This document shows positions 33,479 to 43,179 of a stretch of DNA of 62,520 nt, piece after piece. The stretch spans positions 1 to 62,520 of the forward strand of contig QBYJ01000005.1 of assembly GCA_003282885.1 (NCBI GenBank), given 5' to 3'. The notes under the pieces were generated by a model. The model was not told where the DNA came from. It worked only from the letters and a program-made list of their open reading frames with translations, and ran no database searches. The DNA comes from SAR116 cluster bacterium AG-325-F22 (GTDB taxonomy: Bacteria > Pseudomonadota > Alphaproteobacteria > Puniceispirillales > Marisalimonadaceae). Numbering within the stretch: the stretch's first letter is position 1; each line of letters opens with the position of its first letter. The position numbers were made by a program, and so were the translations under genes.

Positions 33479-34696
33479 TTATATTATACCTTTATCCTTT
33501 AAATTCTTGATCTCATCCAACGACAAGCCAATTGTTTCAGATAAAATTTCTTCAGTATGTTCTCCTAATAATGGGGGTGACAATCTATAACTTGGAGGTG
33601 TCTCCTCCATTTTTATTGGATTGGCTATTAATCTTAGAGGGGCTTTTCCTGTTTTAGTGTGGTCCATTTCAACAATCATTTCTCTAGCCTTTACGTGTGG
33701 ATCTGAAAAAACTTCACTCAATGTATTAATTGGTCCACATCCAATTTTTTGTTTTTCCAACTCAGTCAGCCACCAAGATGAAGTATGTCTTTTAGTAATT
33801 TCATTTAGTGTATTTGTTACAAATTCTCTATTAGACACACGATCTGCATTTGTCTTAAATTTCGGATCTTCTATTAATTGTTCATCTCCAGACAACTTAC
33901 AAAATCTTTCAAATGTAGGATCATTACCAATTGATAAAACAATATAACCATCTGATGTTGGCATAACCTGATAAGGAACAATATTTGGATGTTGATTACC
34001 TAATCTACCGGGATTTTTATTAGTAGATAAATAGTTCATACCTTGATTTGCTAACCATGCAACATGAGTATCCAACATTCCAATATCTATAAACTGACCT
34101 TCACCTGTATTTATTTGATGCCGGACAGCTGCTAATATCCCAACAGAAGCAAACATACCCGCCATTAGATCTCCGATAGGAACTCCAACTTTCATAGGCT
34201 CACCATCTGGCTCTCCTGTTAAAGCCATTACGCCACCCATTGCTTGAATTAATCCGTCATATCCTGGTCTGGATGCATAAGGCCCAGTCTGTCCAAAACC
34301 AGTAATAGAACAATATATTAACTTTGGAAAATCTGATTTTAAATCATTATATCCAAGTCCGTATTTTTCTAGGGTACCTGTTTTAAAGTTTTCAACTAAA
34401 ATATCACTTTCAGATAATAATTTTTTAACTAAGTCCTGACCCTCTTTTGTACTAAGATTGATCGTAATTGATCTTTTGTTTCTATTCGCACCACAAAAAT
34501 ACGCGCTAAGGTCTGACTCTTCGCCATCATCATTTTTTACAAAAGGTGGAGCAAATCCTCTGGTATCGTCACCACCTCCAGGTCTCTCAACCTTAATTAT
34601 ATCAGCCCCTAAATCTCCTAGCATTTGGGTACAATATGGACCAGCTAATACCCTAGTTAAATCTAGCACTTTAATACCCTTTAATGAATTATTCAT
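33479..34696 (-). CDS. class III CoA-transferase (CaiB/BaiF family)
   Basis: The 405-aa protein begins with GIKVLDLTRVLAGPYCTQMLGDLGADIIKVE and contains NRNKRSITINL, PGYDGLIQAMGG and the catalytic Asp in IDIGMLDTHV. These match formyl-CoA transferase-like enzymes that move CoA between carboxylic acids. It lies 33 bases downstream of the MFS start region on the same strand as the MFS gene. The acid substrate is unknown. Confidence 0.92.
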   Translation of the reverse strand: MNNSLKGIKVLDLTRVLAGPYCTQMLGDLGADIIKVERPGGGDDTRGFAPPFVKNDDGEESDLSAYFCGANRNKRSITINLSTKEGQDLVKKLLSESDILVENFKTGTLEKYGLGYNDLKSDFPKLIYCSITGFGQTGPYASRPGYDGLIQAMGGVMALTGEPDGEPMKVGVPIGDLMAGMFASVGILAAVRHQINTGEGQFIDIGMLDTHVAWLANQGMNYLSTNKNPGRLGNQHPNIVPYQVMPTSDGYIVLSIGNDPTFERFCKLSGDEQLIEDPKFKTNADRVSNREFVTNTLNEITKRHTSSWWLTELEKQKIGCGPINTLSEVFSDPHVKAREMIVEMDHTKTGKAPLRLIANPIKMEETPPSYRLSPPLLGEHTEEILSETIGLSLDEIKNLKDKGII

Positions 34697-34863
34697 ATTA
34701 TCTTCTCTTACAGTGTTAATTTTTTGATTTGAAACATATACAAAATAATCGAAATATGCATTGTTTTAATTAAATTTTAGATTTACAAGAACATAATTAT
34801 TTTTAATGTATATTCTTAACATCTTAATTAATAATTACAATCTAACTTCCTCATGAGAATTAA

Positions 34864-35877
34864 ATGACAAAATTAGAAATTAATAAACCAAAATTTGGTG
34901 AATTGACTCAGATAGCTTCTGACTTATATTGGGCACATTTTGAACTGCCTTTTAGATTGAACCATGTAAATCTATTTCTTATGGATACTCCTAACGGCAT
35001 TTTAATTTTAGACGCAGGTTTAAAATCAGATCACTCAGAAGAACATTGGGAAGTATTGATTAATGGACCACTTAAATCAAAAAAATTTGCTGGATTATTA
35101 ATAACTCATTATCACCCTGATCACATTGGAATGGCTGGGTGGCTTCAAAATAAATTAAACATAAAATGTTACACTAGTGAAAAAGAACTTTTTACTGCAA
35201 AAACATTTCGCTCAATGCCAGATGATAAATATGCTGATATCTTCAGAAATGTTTTTGTCAGGGCTGGTATGAGTGAAGAAGATATTATTGCAAAGGGACC
35301 AGCCACAAGACTTTATAAAAATAGAGTTTATGAACTTCCAGAATTTGAAATTATTAAATCTGGACATGAAATTGAATCAAATGATGGTAACTGGTTAGTA
35401 AGAACTGACTCAGGTCATTCACCAGAACATATTTCATTATTGGACAAAAAAAGACAGTTATACCTCTCAGGAGATTTTTTATTACCTCGTATATCTCCCA
35501 ACATTTCTGATAATTTTTTTGACCCTCTTGATGATAGACTAGGAGGATATTTTAAATACTTAAATCAAATTCAAGTAATTGGTTCTGATACAAAAGTTTT
35601 TCCTTGTCATGATTGGCCTTTCATTGACGGTTCAAAACGGGCTCAAGATTTAATCAAACACCATAATCATAGACTTAGTTTAATTTTGAATGAGTTAGAA
35701 AATCGAAGTATTACAATTATGGATTCAATCGAAATTATCTTCGACAGAAAAATTGGTGACGAACAAATGCATTTTGCAATTGGAGAAGCAAGAGCACACT
35801 TAATTCATTTAGATGTAACTGGACAGGCTAAAAGTGAAACGGATGTTAGGGGTACGGTTCATTATTCTTGTTTGTAA
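34864..35877 (+). CDS. metallo-beta-lactamase-fold hydrolase
   Basis: The 337-aa protein has the metal motif THYHPDHIG (HxHxDH), a later SGHSPEH histidine, the LSGDFLLP aspartate and the CHDWPF segment. These ligands define a two-zinc or two-iron MBL hydrolase. The long C-terminal helical part resembles MBL proteins that hydrolyse thioesters such as acyl-CoA. It is divergent from the CaiB gene, which fits CoA-ester metabolism (inference). Confidence 0.85.
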   Translation: MTKLEINKPKFGELTQIASDLYWAHFELPFRLNHVNLFLMDTPNGILILDAGLKSDHSEEHWEVLINGPLKSKKFAGLLITHYHPDHIGMAGWLQNKLNIKCYTSEKELFTAKTFRSMPDDKYADIFRNVFVRAGMSEEDIIAKGPATRLYKNRVYELPEFEIIKSGHEIESNDGNWLVRTDSGHSPEHISLLDKKRQLYLSGDFLLPRISPNISDNFFDPLDDRLGGYFKYLNQIQVIGSDTKVFPCHDWPFIDGSKRAQDLIKHHNHRLSLILNELENRSITIMDSIEIIFDRKIGDEQMHFAIGEARAHLIHLDVTGQAKSETDVRGTVHYSCL

Positions 35878-36078
35878 TTGATTCATAAAAATAATTTTTT
35901 TAGGGATCATTACGATACTGAAATGTATGTAAATTAATCATTACGAGTCAATTAGTATTTAAAGTGATTAATAAATAGACCTTTAATACATTTACATATC
36001 GCAATTTGTAATATACGAAAAATTCATATCAAAAATACATGACATATATTTTTAAATTTATTAATGAAAGGAATATTT
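35878..36078. other. AT-rich gap before the urea-transporter remnant
   Basis: This 201-base interval has no supportable frame on either strand. It probably contains the old promoter of the urea transporter operon; no sigma-54 element or clear -35/-10 pair stands out. GAAAGGAA at 36065-36072 is the ribosome site of the relic urtA start. Confidence 0.5.
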
Positions 36079-36198
36079 ATGTTATTTAATTAAACTAAAA
36101 CATTAACATTAGTTATGTTTGCTCTTTTTTTAGGAAACAGTGCTTTAGCCGATGGTCACGGTAAAATTAAAATCGGTATTTTACATTCGTTATTTTGA
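36079..36198 (+). pseudogene. urtA: urtA remnant: signal peptide and first residues of the urea-binding protein
   Basis: From ATG 36079 the frame has a stop (TAA 36091-36093) after four codons. It then reads a signal peptide (LVMFALFLGNSALADGHG) and the start of the mature protein (KIKIGILHSL), matching the start of the urea ABC-transporter binding protein UrtA. The match ends abruptly near 36192 and a stop follows at 36196. Everything from there to the late part of urtE is missing. Confidence 0.75.
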
Positions 36199-36550
36199 CT
36201 TATTTCCTGTTTTAAAAAAAATGTTATCTAGAAAAGGCGGAGATTTATCTGGTGGGCAACTACAACAACTAGCCATTGCAAGAGCATTAATAATGCAACC
36301 TAAACTTTTGCTTTTAGATGAACCAACAGAAGGAATTCAACCTAATATGATTACCTTGATTGAAGAGGTTATTGATTATTTGAAGTCTCAAAAAAATATG
36401 GCTATAATTTTAGTTGAATAGTATTTTGATTTTGCATTTGCACGAGCTGACCATATATTTGGAATTACACGTGGCGAAATCGTTTACGAAGGAAGAAAAG
36501 CTATTATAGACCAAAAAAACTTAGAAAAGCTGTCAGTATATAGATGTTAA
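36190..36550 (+). pseudogene. urtE: urtE remnant: C-terminal part of the urea transporter ATPase
   Basis: The frame enters UrtE at LFPVLKKMLSRKGGDLSGGQ (ABC signature) and reads through Walker B LLLLDEPTEGIQP. It meets an amber codon at 36419-36421 where other UrtE proteins have Gln (VEQYFDFAF). It then continues in frame as YFDFAFARADHIFG to TAA at 36548-36550, overlapping the ureD start. The P-loop half is absent, so the protein cannot function. The joint with urtA near 36190 marks a deletion of most of urtA, urtB, urtC, urtD and the head of urtE. Confidence 0.82.
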
Positions 36551-37353
36551 ATGCACAAAAAAAATTTCAAAGGGCACATGGTAATATTAATGTCAAAATT
36601 AATAAAAACGAAATTAATCGCTTCTACCAGTCAGGTTCTGCAAAAGTTTTTTACCCAAAGTCTCCACAGGAAATTAAAGAATTAGTCCTTGTAAATACTG
36701 CTGGTGGATTAACTAGTGGTGATAATTTTTTTTATAATGTTGAGATAACTAACAGGTCAAAAATCTTTGTAACAACTCAGACCGCCGAAAGAGTTTACAA
36801 AGGAATAAATGATAATGCTGAAATTAAAATTACATTGTCTTTGGATGACACAAGTAAACTATTTTGGATACCTCAAGAACTTATTCTATTTAATAATTGT
36901 AGTCTGTACAGGAGAATTGAAGTTGATTTAAAATCAAATTCAAATTTTCTCTTAGCTGAAACAACAATATTTGGAAGAACGGCTATGGGCGAATTTTTAG
37001 AAAAAGGGTTTTTTAAGGATAATTGGAAAATTTATGTAAATAAAAAATTAATACATGCTGAAGCATTAAGTTTAACTGGTAATATTAAAGATAAACTATC
37101 AAGCATAGCCTGTGCTGATAATGGTGTAGCTATTTGTAATATTTTTATATCAGGACAAAATTTTTTATCCAAAGAAGATTATTTAACCCAAACACTCAAA
37201 AGCTCAGAAATGATTTTATCTTCTCATTCAAAATGGAATGATAAAATGCTTATCAGAATAGTTTCCAAAGATGCCTATGAATTGAAATTAATTAAAAAAA
37301 AATTAATATTATGTTTATCGGATAAAAATCTGCCTAGAGTGTGGAATAGTTAA
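36544..37353 (+). CDS. ureD: urease accessory protein UreD
   Basis: UreD scaffolds urease apoprotein during nickel insertion with UreF and UreG. The 269-aa product has the family segments FYQSGSAKVFYPK, VNTAGGLTSGDNFFYNV, TTQTAERVYKG and IPQELILFNN. It begins inside the last codons of the urtE remnant (7-base overlap), a relic of translational coupling. No independent ribosome site is evident. Confidence 0.92.
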   Translation: MLNAQKKFQRAHGNINVKINKNEINRFYQSGSAKVFYPKSPQEIKELVLVNTAGGLTSGDNFFYNVEITNRSKIFVTTQTAERVYKGINDNAEIKITLSLDDTSKLFWIPQELILFNNCSLYRRIEVDLKSNSNFLLAETTIFGRTAMGEFLEKGFFKDNWKIYVNKKLIHAEALSLTGNIKDKLSSIACADNGVAICNIFISGQNFLSKEDYLTQTLKSSEMILSSHSKWNDKMLIRIVSKDAYELKLIKKKLILCLSDKNLPRVWNS

Positions 37354-37362
37354 GGAGAAAAA

Positions 37363-37665
37363 ATGAAATTATCACCAAGAGAAAAAGATAAACTTTTAGT
37401 AAGTTTAGCAGCAATAGTTGCACGAAACAGAAAAAGTAGAGGTGTTAAGCTTAATTACCCTGAAGCAATCGCACTTATAACTGATTTTGTTATAGAAGGA
37501 GCAAGAGATGGAAAAAGCGTAGCTGAATTAATGGAAGCAGGTGCTCACGTAATTAAAAAAGACGATTGTATGTCTGGTATACCAGATATGATTCATGACG
37601 TTCAAGTTGAAGCTACCTTTCCTGACGGAACAAAACTAGTGACAGTTCACCACCCTATTAGATAA
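37363..37665 (+). CDS. ureA: urease gamma subunit
   Basis: The 100-aa subunit begins [20 protein letters not shown] and contains [14 protein letters not shown] and [11 protein letters not shown], the standard UreA sequence. It forms part of the (alpha-beta-gamma)3 urease complex. AAGGAG precedes the start. It is in the normal order D-A-B-C-E-F-G. Confidence 0.97.
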   Translation: MKLSPREKDKLLVSLAAIVARNRKSRGVKLNYPEAIALITDFVIEGARDGKSVAELMEAGAHVIKKDDCMSGIPDMIHDVQVEATFPDGTKLVTVHHPIR

Positions 37666-37676
37666 AGGAGAATCCG

Positions 37677-37982
37677 ATGAAACCTGGAGAAATAATTACT
37701 CTTGATGAAAAAATAACCTTAAATGAAGCATCTAAAATAAAAAAAATCAAAGTTTCTAATACTGGGGATAGACCAATTCAAGTAGGAAGTCATTACCATT
37801 TTTTTGAAAGTAACAAATTTCTGTCATTTGATAGAGAACTCACAAAAGGAATGCGTTTAAATATTGCAGCAGGAACTGCTGTTCGTTTTGAACCAGGTCA
37901 AACTAGAGAGATAGAGTTAATAGACATAAAAGGAAAAAGAAATATTTTTGGATTTAATCAAGAAATCATGGGGGCACTATAA
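37677..37982 (+). CDS. ureB: urease beta subunit
   Basis: The 101-aa protein has [30 protein letters not shown] and [19 protein letters not shown], all diagnostic for UreB. It is 12 bases after ureA with AAAGGAG, and its last base is the first base of ureC. Confidence 0.97.
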   Translation: MKPGEIITLDEKITLNEASKIKKIKVSNTGDRPIQVGSHYHFFESNKFLSFDRELTKGMRLNIAAGTAVRFEPGQTREIELIDIKGKRNIFGFNQEIMGAL

Positions 37983-39691
37983 TGAGTTCAAATATTTCAA
38001 GATTTTCTTACAGTGAAATGTATGGCCCTACAACTGGTGACAAAGTAAGATTGGCAGACACAGATTTAATCATAGAAGTAGAAAATGATTTTACTGTTTA
38101 TGGCGAGGAAGTGAAATTTGGAGGTGGAAAAGTTATAAGAGACGGTATGGGACAGTCTCAAGTTACGCGTAAAGATGGTGCTGTCGACACTGTAATTACT
38201 AATGCTTTGGTTGTTGACATAAATGGAATATTCAAAGCAGATATTGGAATAAAGGATGGTTTAATACATAAGATTGGGAAATCAGGGAACCCTGATACAC
38301 AACCTCAAATTGATATCATAATAGGGCCTGGAACAGAAATTATAGCTGGAGAAGGTAAAATAATAACAGCAGGAGGTTTTGATTCCCACATTCATTTCAT
38401 ATGTCCCCAACAAATTGAGGATGCGCTTCACTCTGGTTTAACAACAATGCTTGGTGGTGGGACCGGTCCAGCTCATGGAACTTTAGCAACCACATGTACA
38501 CCTGGCTCTTGGCATATAAGTAGAATGATCCAATCTGCAGATGCTTTTTCTATGAATTTAGCATTTGCGGGAAAAGGAAATTCTTCAAAGCCTGAAGGGT
38601 TGATTGAACAGGTTAATGCTGGCGCATGTGCATTAAAACTTCATGAAGACTGGGGAACTACACCTGGTGCTATTGATAATTGTTTGAATGTTGCAGATAA
38701 AATGGATGTGCAAGTTATGATACATACCGACACATTGAATGAAAGTGGATTTGTAGAAAATACTATTGATGCAATTAAAAATAGAACCATTCATGCTTTT
38801 CATACCGAAGGAGCTGGAGGAGGACATGCACCAGACATTATAAAAGTGTGTGGAAATCAAAATGTTATTCCATCGTCAACAAATCCAACAAGACCTTATA
38901 CAATTAATACTCTAGAGGAACATCTTGATATGCTCATGGTTTGTCATCACTTAGATAAATCAATACCTGAGGATGTTGCTTTCGCAGAAAGTAGAATAAG
39001 AAAGGAAACAATAGCCGCTGAGGATATACTCCACGATATGGGAGCCTTTTCAATAATTGCGTCTGACAGTCAAGCTATGGGAAGAGTTGGAGAGGTTATA
39101 ATAAGAACTTGGCAAACAGCTCATAAAATGAAAATACAAAGAGGTCGACTTAAAGAAGAAAATGGTGATAACGACAATGTAAGAGTAAAAAGATATATAG
39201 CCAAATATACTATAAATCCCGCAATTACTCATGGAATTTCTCAACATATTGGATCAATAAGTGAAGGAAAAAGAGCCGATATAGTTTTATGGGATCCTGC
39301 TTTTTTTGGTGTTAAACCTGAAATTGTAATGATCAGTGGCAGTATCGCTTGCGCACAAATGGGTGATCCCAATGCGTCTATTCCAACTCCTCAACCAGTT
39401 TATACTAGACCGATGTTCTCTTCTTTCGGAAGATCGCTTGAAGCATCATCAATAACTTTTGTAAGTAAAGATTCAATCCAAACTGGAAGTTTAGACAGTT
39501 TAAACTTAGCTAAAAAGACAATTGCTGTTGAAAAAACAAGAAATATTTCAAAAAAAGATATGATATTTAACAATTACTGTCCTGATATATCTGTAGATCC
39601 GGAAACATATGAAGTTACAGCTGACGGTAATATACTTACTTGCGAACCAGCAACTGAGCTTCCACTAGCTCAAAGATATTTTTTATTTTAG
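37982..39691 (+). CDS. ureC: urease alpha subunit (catalytic)
   Basis: The 569-aa catalytic subunit is full length. All nickel-centre residues are visible: the HIH pair in [10 protein letters not shown], the lysine to be carbamylated in [33 protein letters not shown] and the Asp in [10 protein letters not shown]. The flap cysteine and histidine are in MVCHHLD. It hydrolyses urea to ammonia and carbamate in the cytoplasm. The gene appears intact despite loss of the adjacent transporter. Confidence 0.98.
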   Translation: MSSNISRFSYSEMYGPTTGDKVRLADTDLIIEVENDFTVYGEEVKFGGGKVIRDGMGQSQVTRKDGAVDTVITNALVVDINGIFKADIGIKDGLIHKIGKSGNPDTQPQIDIIIGPGTEIIAGEGKIITAGGFDSHIHFICPQQIEDALHSGLTTMLGGGTGPAHGTLATTCTPGSWHISRMIQSADAFSMNLAFAGKGNSSKPEGLIEQVNAGACALKLHEDWGTTPGAIDNCLNVADKMDVQVMIHTDTLNESGFVENTIDAIKNRTIHAFHTEGAGGGHAPDIIKVCGNQNVIPSSTNPTRPYTINTLEEHLDMLMVCHHLDKSIPEDVAFAESRIRKETIAAEDILHDMGAFSIIASDSQAMGRVGEVIIRTWQTAHKMKIQRGRLKEENGDNDNVRVKRYIAKYTINPAITHGISQHIGSISEGKRADIVLWDPAFFGVKPEIVMISGSIACAQMGDPNASIPTPQPVYTRPMFSSFGRSLEASSITFVSKDSIQTGSLDSLNLAKKTIAVEKTRNISKKDMIFNNYCPDISVDPETYEVTADGNILTCEPATELPLAQRYFLF

Positions 39692-39699
39692 GTGTATTT

Positions 39700-40140
39700 A
39701 TGATAGTAGAAAAAGTTATTACTGATGCTTCAAATGAAAAAATAAAAGATACAATAACACTAACATATCACGACAGATTTATTAGGCGAAAAAAACTTAT
39801 TTCAGATAATAAAGTTGAGTTTTTAGTTAATTTACCTGAGACTATTTCATTAAAGGAAAATAGTTCGTTTGTGTTAGAAAATGGTTTTTTCATTTTAATA
39901 AAATATGCAAAGGAACCTTTGTTAGAAATAGCAAGTGAAAACTTAATGAAAATAGTATGGCACATAGGTAATAGACATATACCGTGTCAAATTGAACTTG
40001 ATCGTCTGTTAATACAAGAAGATAAGGTAATTGAAGAACTAATTATAAAATTAGGTGGTAAAATTAAAAAAATACATGAAGAATTTTGTCCAGAAGGCGG
40101 AGCTTACGGCTTAGGAAGAACACATGGACATAAGCATTAA
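39700..40140 (+). CDS. ureE: urease accessory protein UreE (nickel carrier)
   Basis: The 146-aa protein has the UreE C-terminal segment WHIGNRHIPCQIE and a later [19 protein letters not shown]. The short His-rich tail can bind nickel. UreE delivers nickel to UreG. It follows ureC by 8 bases and overlaps ureF by 17 bases. Confidence 0.94.
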   Translation: MIVEKVITDASNEKIKDTITLTYHDRFIRRKKLISDNKVEFLVNLPETISLKENSSFVLENGFFILIKYAKEPLLEIASENLMKIVWHIGNRHIPCQIELDRLLIQEDKVIEELIIKLGGKIKKIHEEFCPEGGAYGLGRTHGHKH

Positions 40141-40780
40141 AGAAATAGAGCCAAAATTTGATTACCATCAATTGTTACTTTCATGGTTTTCCCCTAATTT
40201 TCCTATAGGAAGTTATAATTTTTCTCACGGTTTAGAGGCTGCAATAGAAATGAATTATATTAGAGATATTGTAAGTTTAGAAAATTGGATAAATTATTTA
40301 ATTAATTGTGGATCTGCTAAAACCGATTCCATCTTACTTTCTAACTCGTACAAAGGTAAGAATATAAATGAACTTGCCTTTGCTTTATGCCCTTCAAAAG
40401 AAAGATGGATTGAAACAAAACAACTAGGGAATGCTTTTTGTAAAAATATCATCGAAAATTGGTCTTTCAATATTGGAAATAATTTGGCATATCCCATAGC
40501 TTTAGGGAAAGCTGGCGCTTTTTTTAAAATACCTTTAGAACAACTTTTAATAACATTCATGCAAAGTTTTGTTTCAAATTTAATAAATGTAGGTATTAAA
40601 CATATACCATTAGGGCAGAGTGACGGTCAAAAAATACTGGTAAAGCTATTACATAAAATAAGAGAATTAGCACTGAAATACAAAGAGTGTGAAATTGATG
40701 ATATAGGGACTTCAGCATTTATATCTGACCTAACAAGTATGTATCACGAAACTTTGAACAATAGGATTTATCAAACATGA
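40124..40780 (+). CDS. ureF: urease accessory protein UreF
   Basis: The 218-aa protein has the UreF patterns [22 protein letters not shown] and [18 protein letters not shown]. UreF bridges UreD and UreG in the activation complex. It overlaps ureE at its start and ureG at its end (4 bases), so the three are translationally coupled. Confidence 0.94.
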   Translation: MDISIKEIEPKFDYHQLLLSWFSPNFPIGSYNFSHGLEAAIEMNYIRDIVSLENWINYLINCGSAKTDSILLSNSYKGKNINELAFALCPSKERWIETKQLGNAFCKNIIENWSFNIGNNLAYPIALGKAGAFFKIPLEQLLITFMQSFVSNLINVGIKHIPLGQSDGQKILVKLLHKIRELALKYKECEIDDIGTSAFISDLTSMYHETLNNRIYQT

Positions 40781-41397
40781 TTAATAAATTTGGACCACTT
40801 AAAGTTGGTATTGGAGGACCTGTAGGAGCGGGTAAAACTAGTTTAACTGAGGCTCTTTGTAAAAAACTTTCAAGAAAAATCTCAATGGCAGTTATATCTA
40901 ACGACATATACACTATAGAAGATGCTGAGTATCTCATGAAAGTACAAGCTCTTCCTTTAGAGAGAATTAAAGGTGTGGAAACGGGAGGTTGTCCTCACAC
41001 CGCTATTAGAGAAGACGCATCTATTAATTTGCTAGCTGTTGACGAGTTAAAAGAGAAATTTCCTGATTTAGAATTAATTTTAATTGAATCTGGGGGAGAT
41101 AATCTAGCTGCAACATTTAGCCCAGAGCTAGTTGATTTATCAATATATGTTATTGATGTCGCAATGGGGGGCGATATCCCAAGAAAAGGTGGGCCAGCTA
41201 TAACAAGATCAGATTTGCTTTTAATAAATAAAACTGATTTGGCTCCATATGTTGGAGTTAATTTAGACGTAATGCAAAATGATGTTGAGCTTGCAAGGAA
41301 TAAATTACCCTACGTCTTTGGGCAAATGAAAAATAACCATGGTATAGAAAAAATTACGTCTTTTCTGAACACTGAAGGAGGATTATCTTTAAATTAG
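40777..41397 (+). CDS. ureG: urease accessory GTPase UreG
   Basis: The 206-aa GTPase has the P-loop [15 protein letters not shown], the nickel-binding segment [32 protein letters not shown] and the G4-type NKTDLAP. GTP hydrolysis drives nickel transfer into UreC. It closes the operon; its stop is 10 bases from the convergent phosphorylase gene. Confidence 0.97.
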   Translation: MINKFGPLKVGIGGPVGAGKTSLTEALCKKLSRKISMAVISNDIYTIEDAEYLMKVQALPLERIKGVETGGCPHTAIREDASINLLAVDELKEKFPDLELILIESGGDNLAATFSPELVDLSIYVIDVAMGGDIPRKGGPAITRSDLLLINKTDLAPYVGVNLDVMQNDVELARNKLPYVFGQMKNNHGIEKITSFLNTEGGLSLN

Positions 41398-41406
41398 AAT
41401 TAAATT

Positions 41407-43179
41407 TTATTCTTCTTTAAAGTTTGTTATCCAAATTGTCTGATACGGATTAAGTTTAATATTCTGTTCATCCTTGAAACTGACTTCAGGATTTAATAAA
41501 TCATACCATTTCTCATCATCAATTAAGTTTATCATGTTAGTATTCAAATCAATATTTTTTGAAGTAACATTTGTAATTGCAAAAATACTTTGACGTCTGT
41601 CCCTACTCTGTCTCCAAACTGAAAAAACATTTTTATTTAAATTTAAAGTAAACTGAGTTGCATTTGGATGAAAAGCAGGCTGAGCTTTTCTAATAGATAT
41701 TAATGTTTTTAGAAGTTCGTAACATTTATTTTCAACTGAGTTCTCATTATTCAAAGTAGCTTCTAAATTTGAATAGTTCCATTTATGCCTATTAAGGTCT
41801 CTTTTCACCTTACTATTTAGGTAAGATTTATCATCATTTTGGGTGGCAAAAAAAGAGTTAAAATAAAAAGCAGGAACACCTTCAATAGATAGAATAATAG
41901 AATGTGATGCTATGAACCGCTCCAAAGTAAACTTTCCCTCACTATCTTCATCCGTATACTGTAACGCGTTAAATAATGATATGTTAGCTTCGTAAACTTT
42001 TTCTTTCTTTGACGGCAACTTTCTCATTGAAAACTGACTACCGTTCTTTTCTAACCTCATTAACATACTATTAATTTCTTCTTCAGATAAAACACCTTCA
42101 GCTGGTCTCATCCCTATTCCATCATGAGATGCAATAAAATTTAAATATGCATTACCAACTTGTGCAGGTGGCATTTTCATACTCCATTTTGTAAGTGAAG
42201 TAGAATCTCCAAATAAAAATGTATGGACAATTAATGGTGGTAAAGGAAAATTATATATCCAGTGAGCTTCGTCATTTTTTCCAAAATAACTTAGGTTTTC
42301 CTCTTTTGGTAGATTTGTTTCTGTTACTATAATTATATTCTTATCAAGTTGATCAACAATATCCCTAAGTAACTTAATTATTTCGTGAGTTTCAGGTAAA
42401 TTGAGACACGTGGTTCCAGTTTCTTTCCAAATAAAAGCTACGGCATCTAATCTAAATATTTTTATCCCATAACTAGACAATTTTAATATTAAAGTAATAA
42501 ACTCTAATAAGACCTCTGGATTTCTAAAATCTAAATCAATTTGATCATAACTGAATGTACACCATAAATTTTTGGTATCATTTAATATTTTAATCTTTTT
42601 AAGAAGATCGTGATCTCGCGGTCGAATAACATTACTATAATCATAATTATTATTAATTGTAAAAAAATAGTCTTTACCTGGATTCTTGTTCAAAAGAAAA
42701 TTTTTAAACCATTTCCCTTCAGAGGAAGCATGATTTAAGACCAAATCTGTCATAACGTTGGCATTTTTTGATAATATTTTTATTTCATCCCAAGTTCCAA
42801 ATGCTGGGTCTATATCTTCATGATTTTTTACAGAAAAACCTCCATCTCCACTTGATGGAAAAAAAGGTAAAAAATGAATGCAGTCTATGAATGAAGAAAA
42901 AAATTTATTATAAAATGAAATAAAATCACTAATTGTTTTTCCATACAATCCATTTTTAACATTATCAGCGTATGTGATCAGTAAAATAGTTTTTTCAGAC
43001 CAGGGCTCATTAACATCGGTAGCAATATTTTTTGATTTATAAAGATTGATTAATTGATTAATTTTTTTGGAATAATCAATGGTTTTGTCAGCAGAAATAG
43101 TTGAACGATAAATATAGTTTAATCTTTTTAAAACGTCTAAATTAATATTATCATTAATTTTATTATCTGAGTTCTTCAT
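41407..43179 (-). CDS. GH13_18 phosphorylase, probably glucosylglycerate phosphorylase
   Basis: The 590-aa protein is of the sucrose-phosphorylase group of GH13. The nucleophile Asp is in KIFRLDAVAFIWKE, the acid/base Glu in VTETNLPKEENLSYFG and the third carboxylate in ASHDGIGMRPAEG. It overlaps the glucosyl-3-phosphoglycerate synthase gene by 17 bases. In this context the likely substrate is glucosylglycerate, split with phosphate to glucose-1-phosphate and glycerate. Sucrose or another glucoside remains possible. Confidence 0.85.
   Translation of the reverse strand: MKNSDNKINDNINLDVLKRLNYIYRSTISADKTIDYSKKINQLINLYKSKNIATDVNEPWSEKTILLITYADNVKNGLYGKTISDFISFYNKFFSSFIDCIHFLPFFPSSGDGGFSVKNHEDIDPAFGTWDEIKILSKNANVMTDLVLNHASSEGKWFKNFLLNKNPGKDYFFTINNNYDYSNVIRPRDHDLLKKIKILNDTKNLWCTFSYDQIDLDFRNPEVLLEFITLILKLSSYGIKIFRLDAVAFIWKETGTTCLNLPETHEIIKLLRDIVDQLDKNIIIVTETNLPKEENLSYFGKNDEAHWIYNFPLPPLIVHTFLFGDSTSLTKWSMKMPPAQVGNAYLNFIASHDGIGMRPAEGVLSEEEINSMLMRLEKNGSQFSMRKLPSKKEKVYEANISLFNALQYTDEDSEGKFTLERFIASHSIILSIEGVPAFYFNSFFATQNDDKSYLNSKVKRDLNRHKWNYSNLEATLNNENSVENKCYELLKTLISIRKAQPAFHPNATQFTLNLNKNVFSVWRQSRDRRQSIFAITNVTSKNIDLNTNMINLIDDEKWYDLLNPEVSFKDEQNIKLNPYQTIWITNFKEE

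Noticed and set aside
28312-36421. Two amber codons inside otherwise continuous frames suggested that UAG might be recoded (for example as Gln).
   Set aside because: Many intact genes here end in TAG (for example at 6904, 8542, 20483 and 27998), and the urtE frame is already a truncated relic. Ordinary nonsense mutations explain both.
36152-36421. The 89-codon frame as a small functional ABC ATPase.
   Set aside because: It lacks the P-loop half, contains only the signature and Walker B, and its first residues are out-of-frame urtA sequence; it is a relic.
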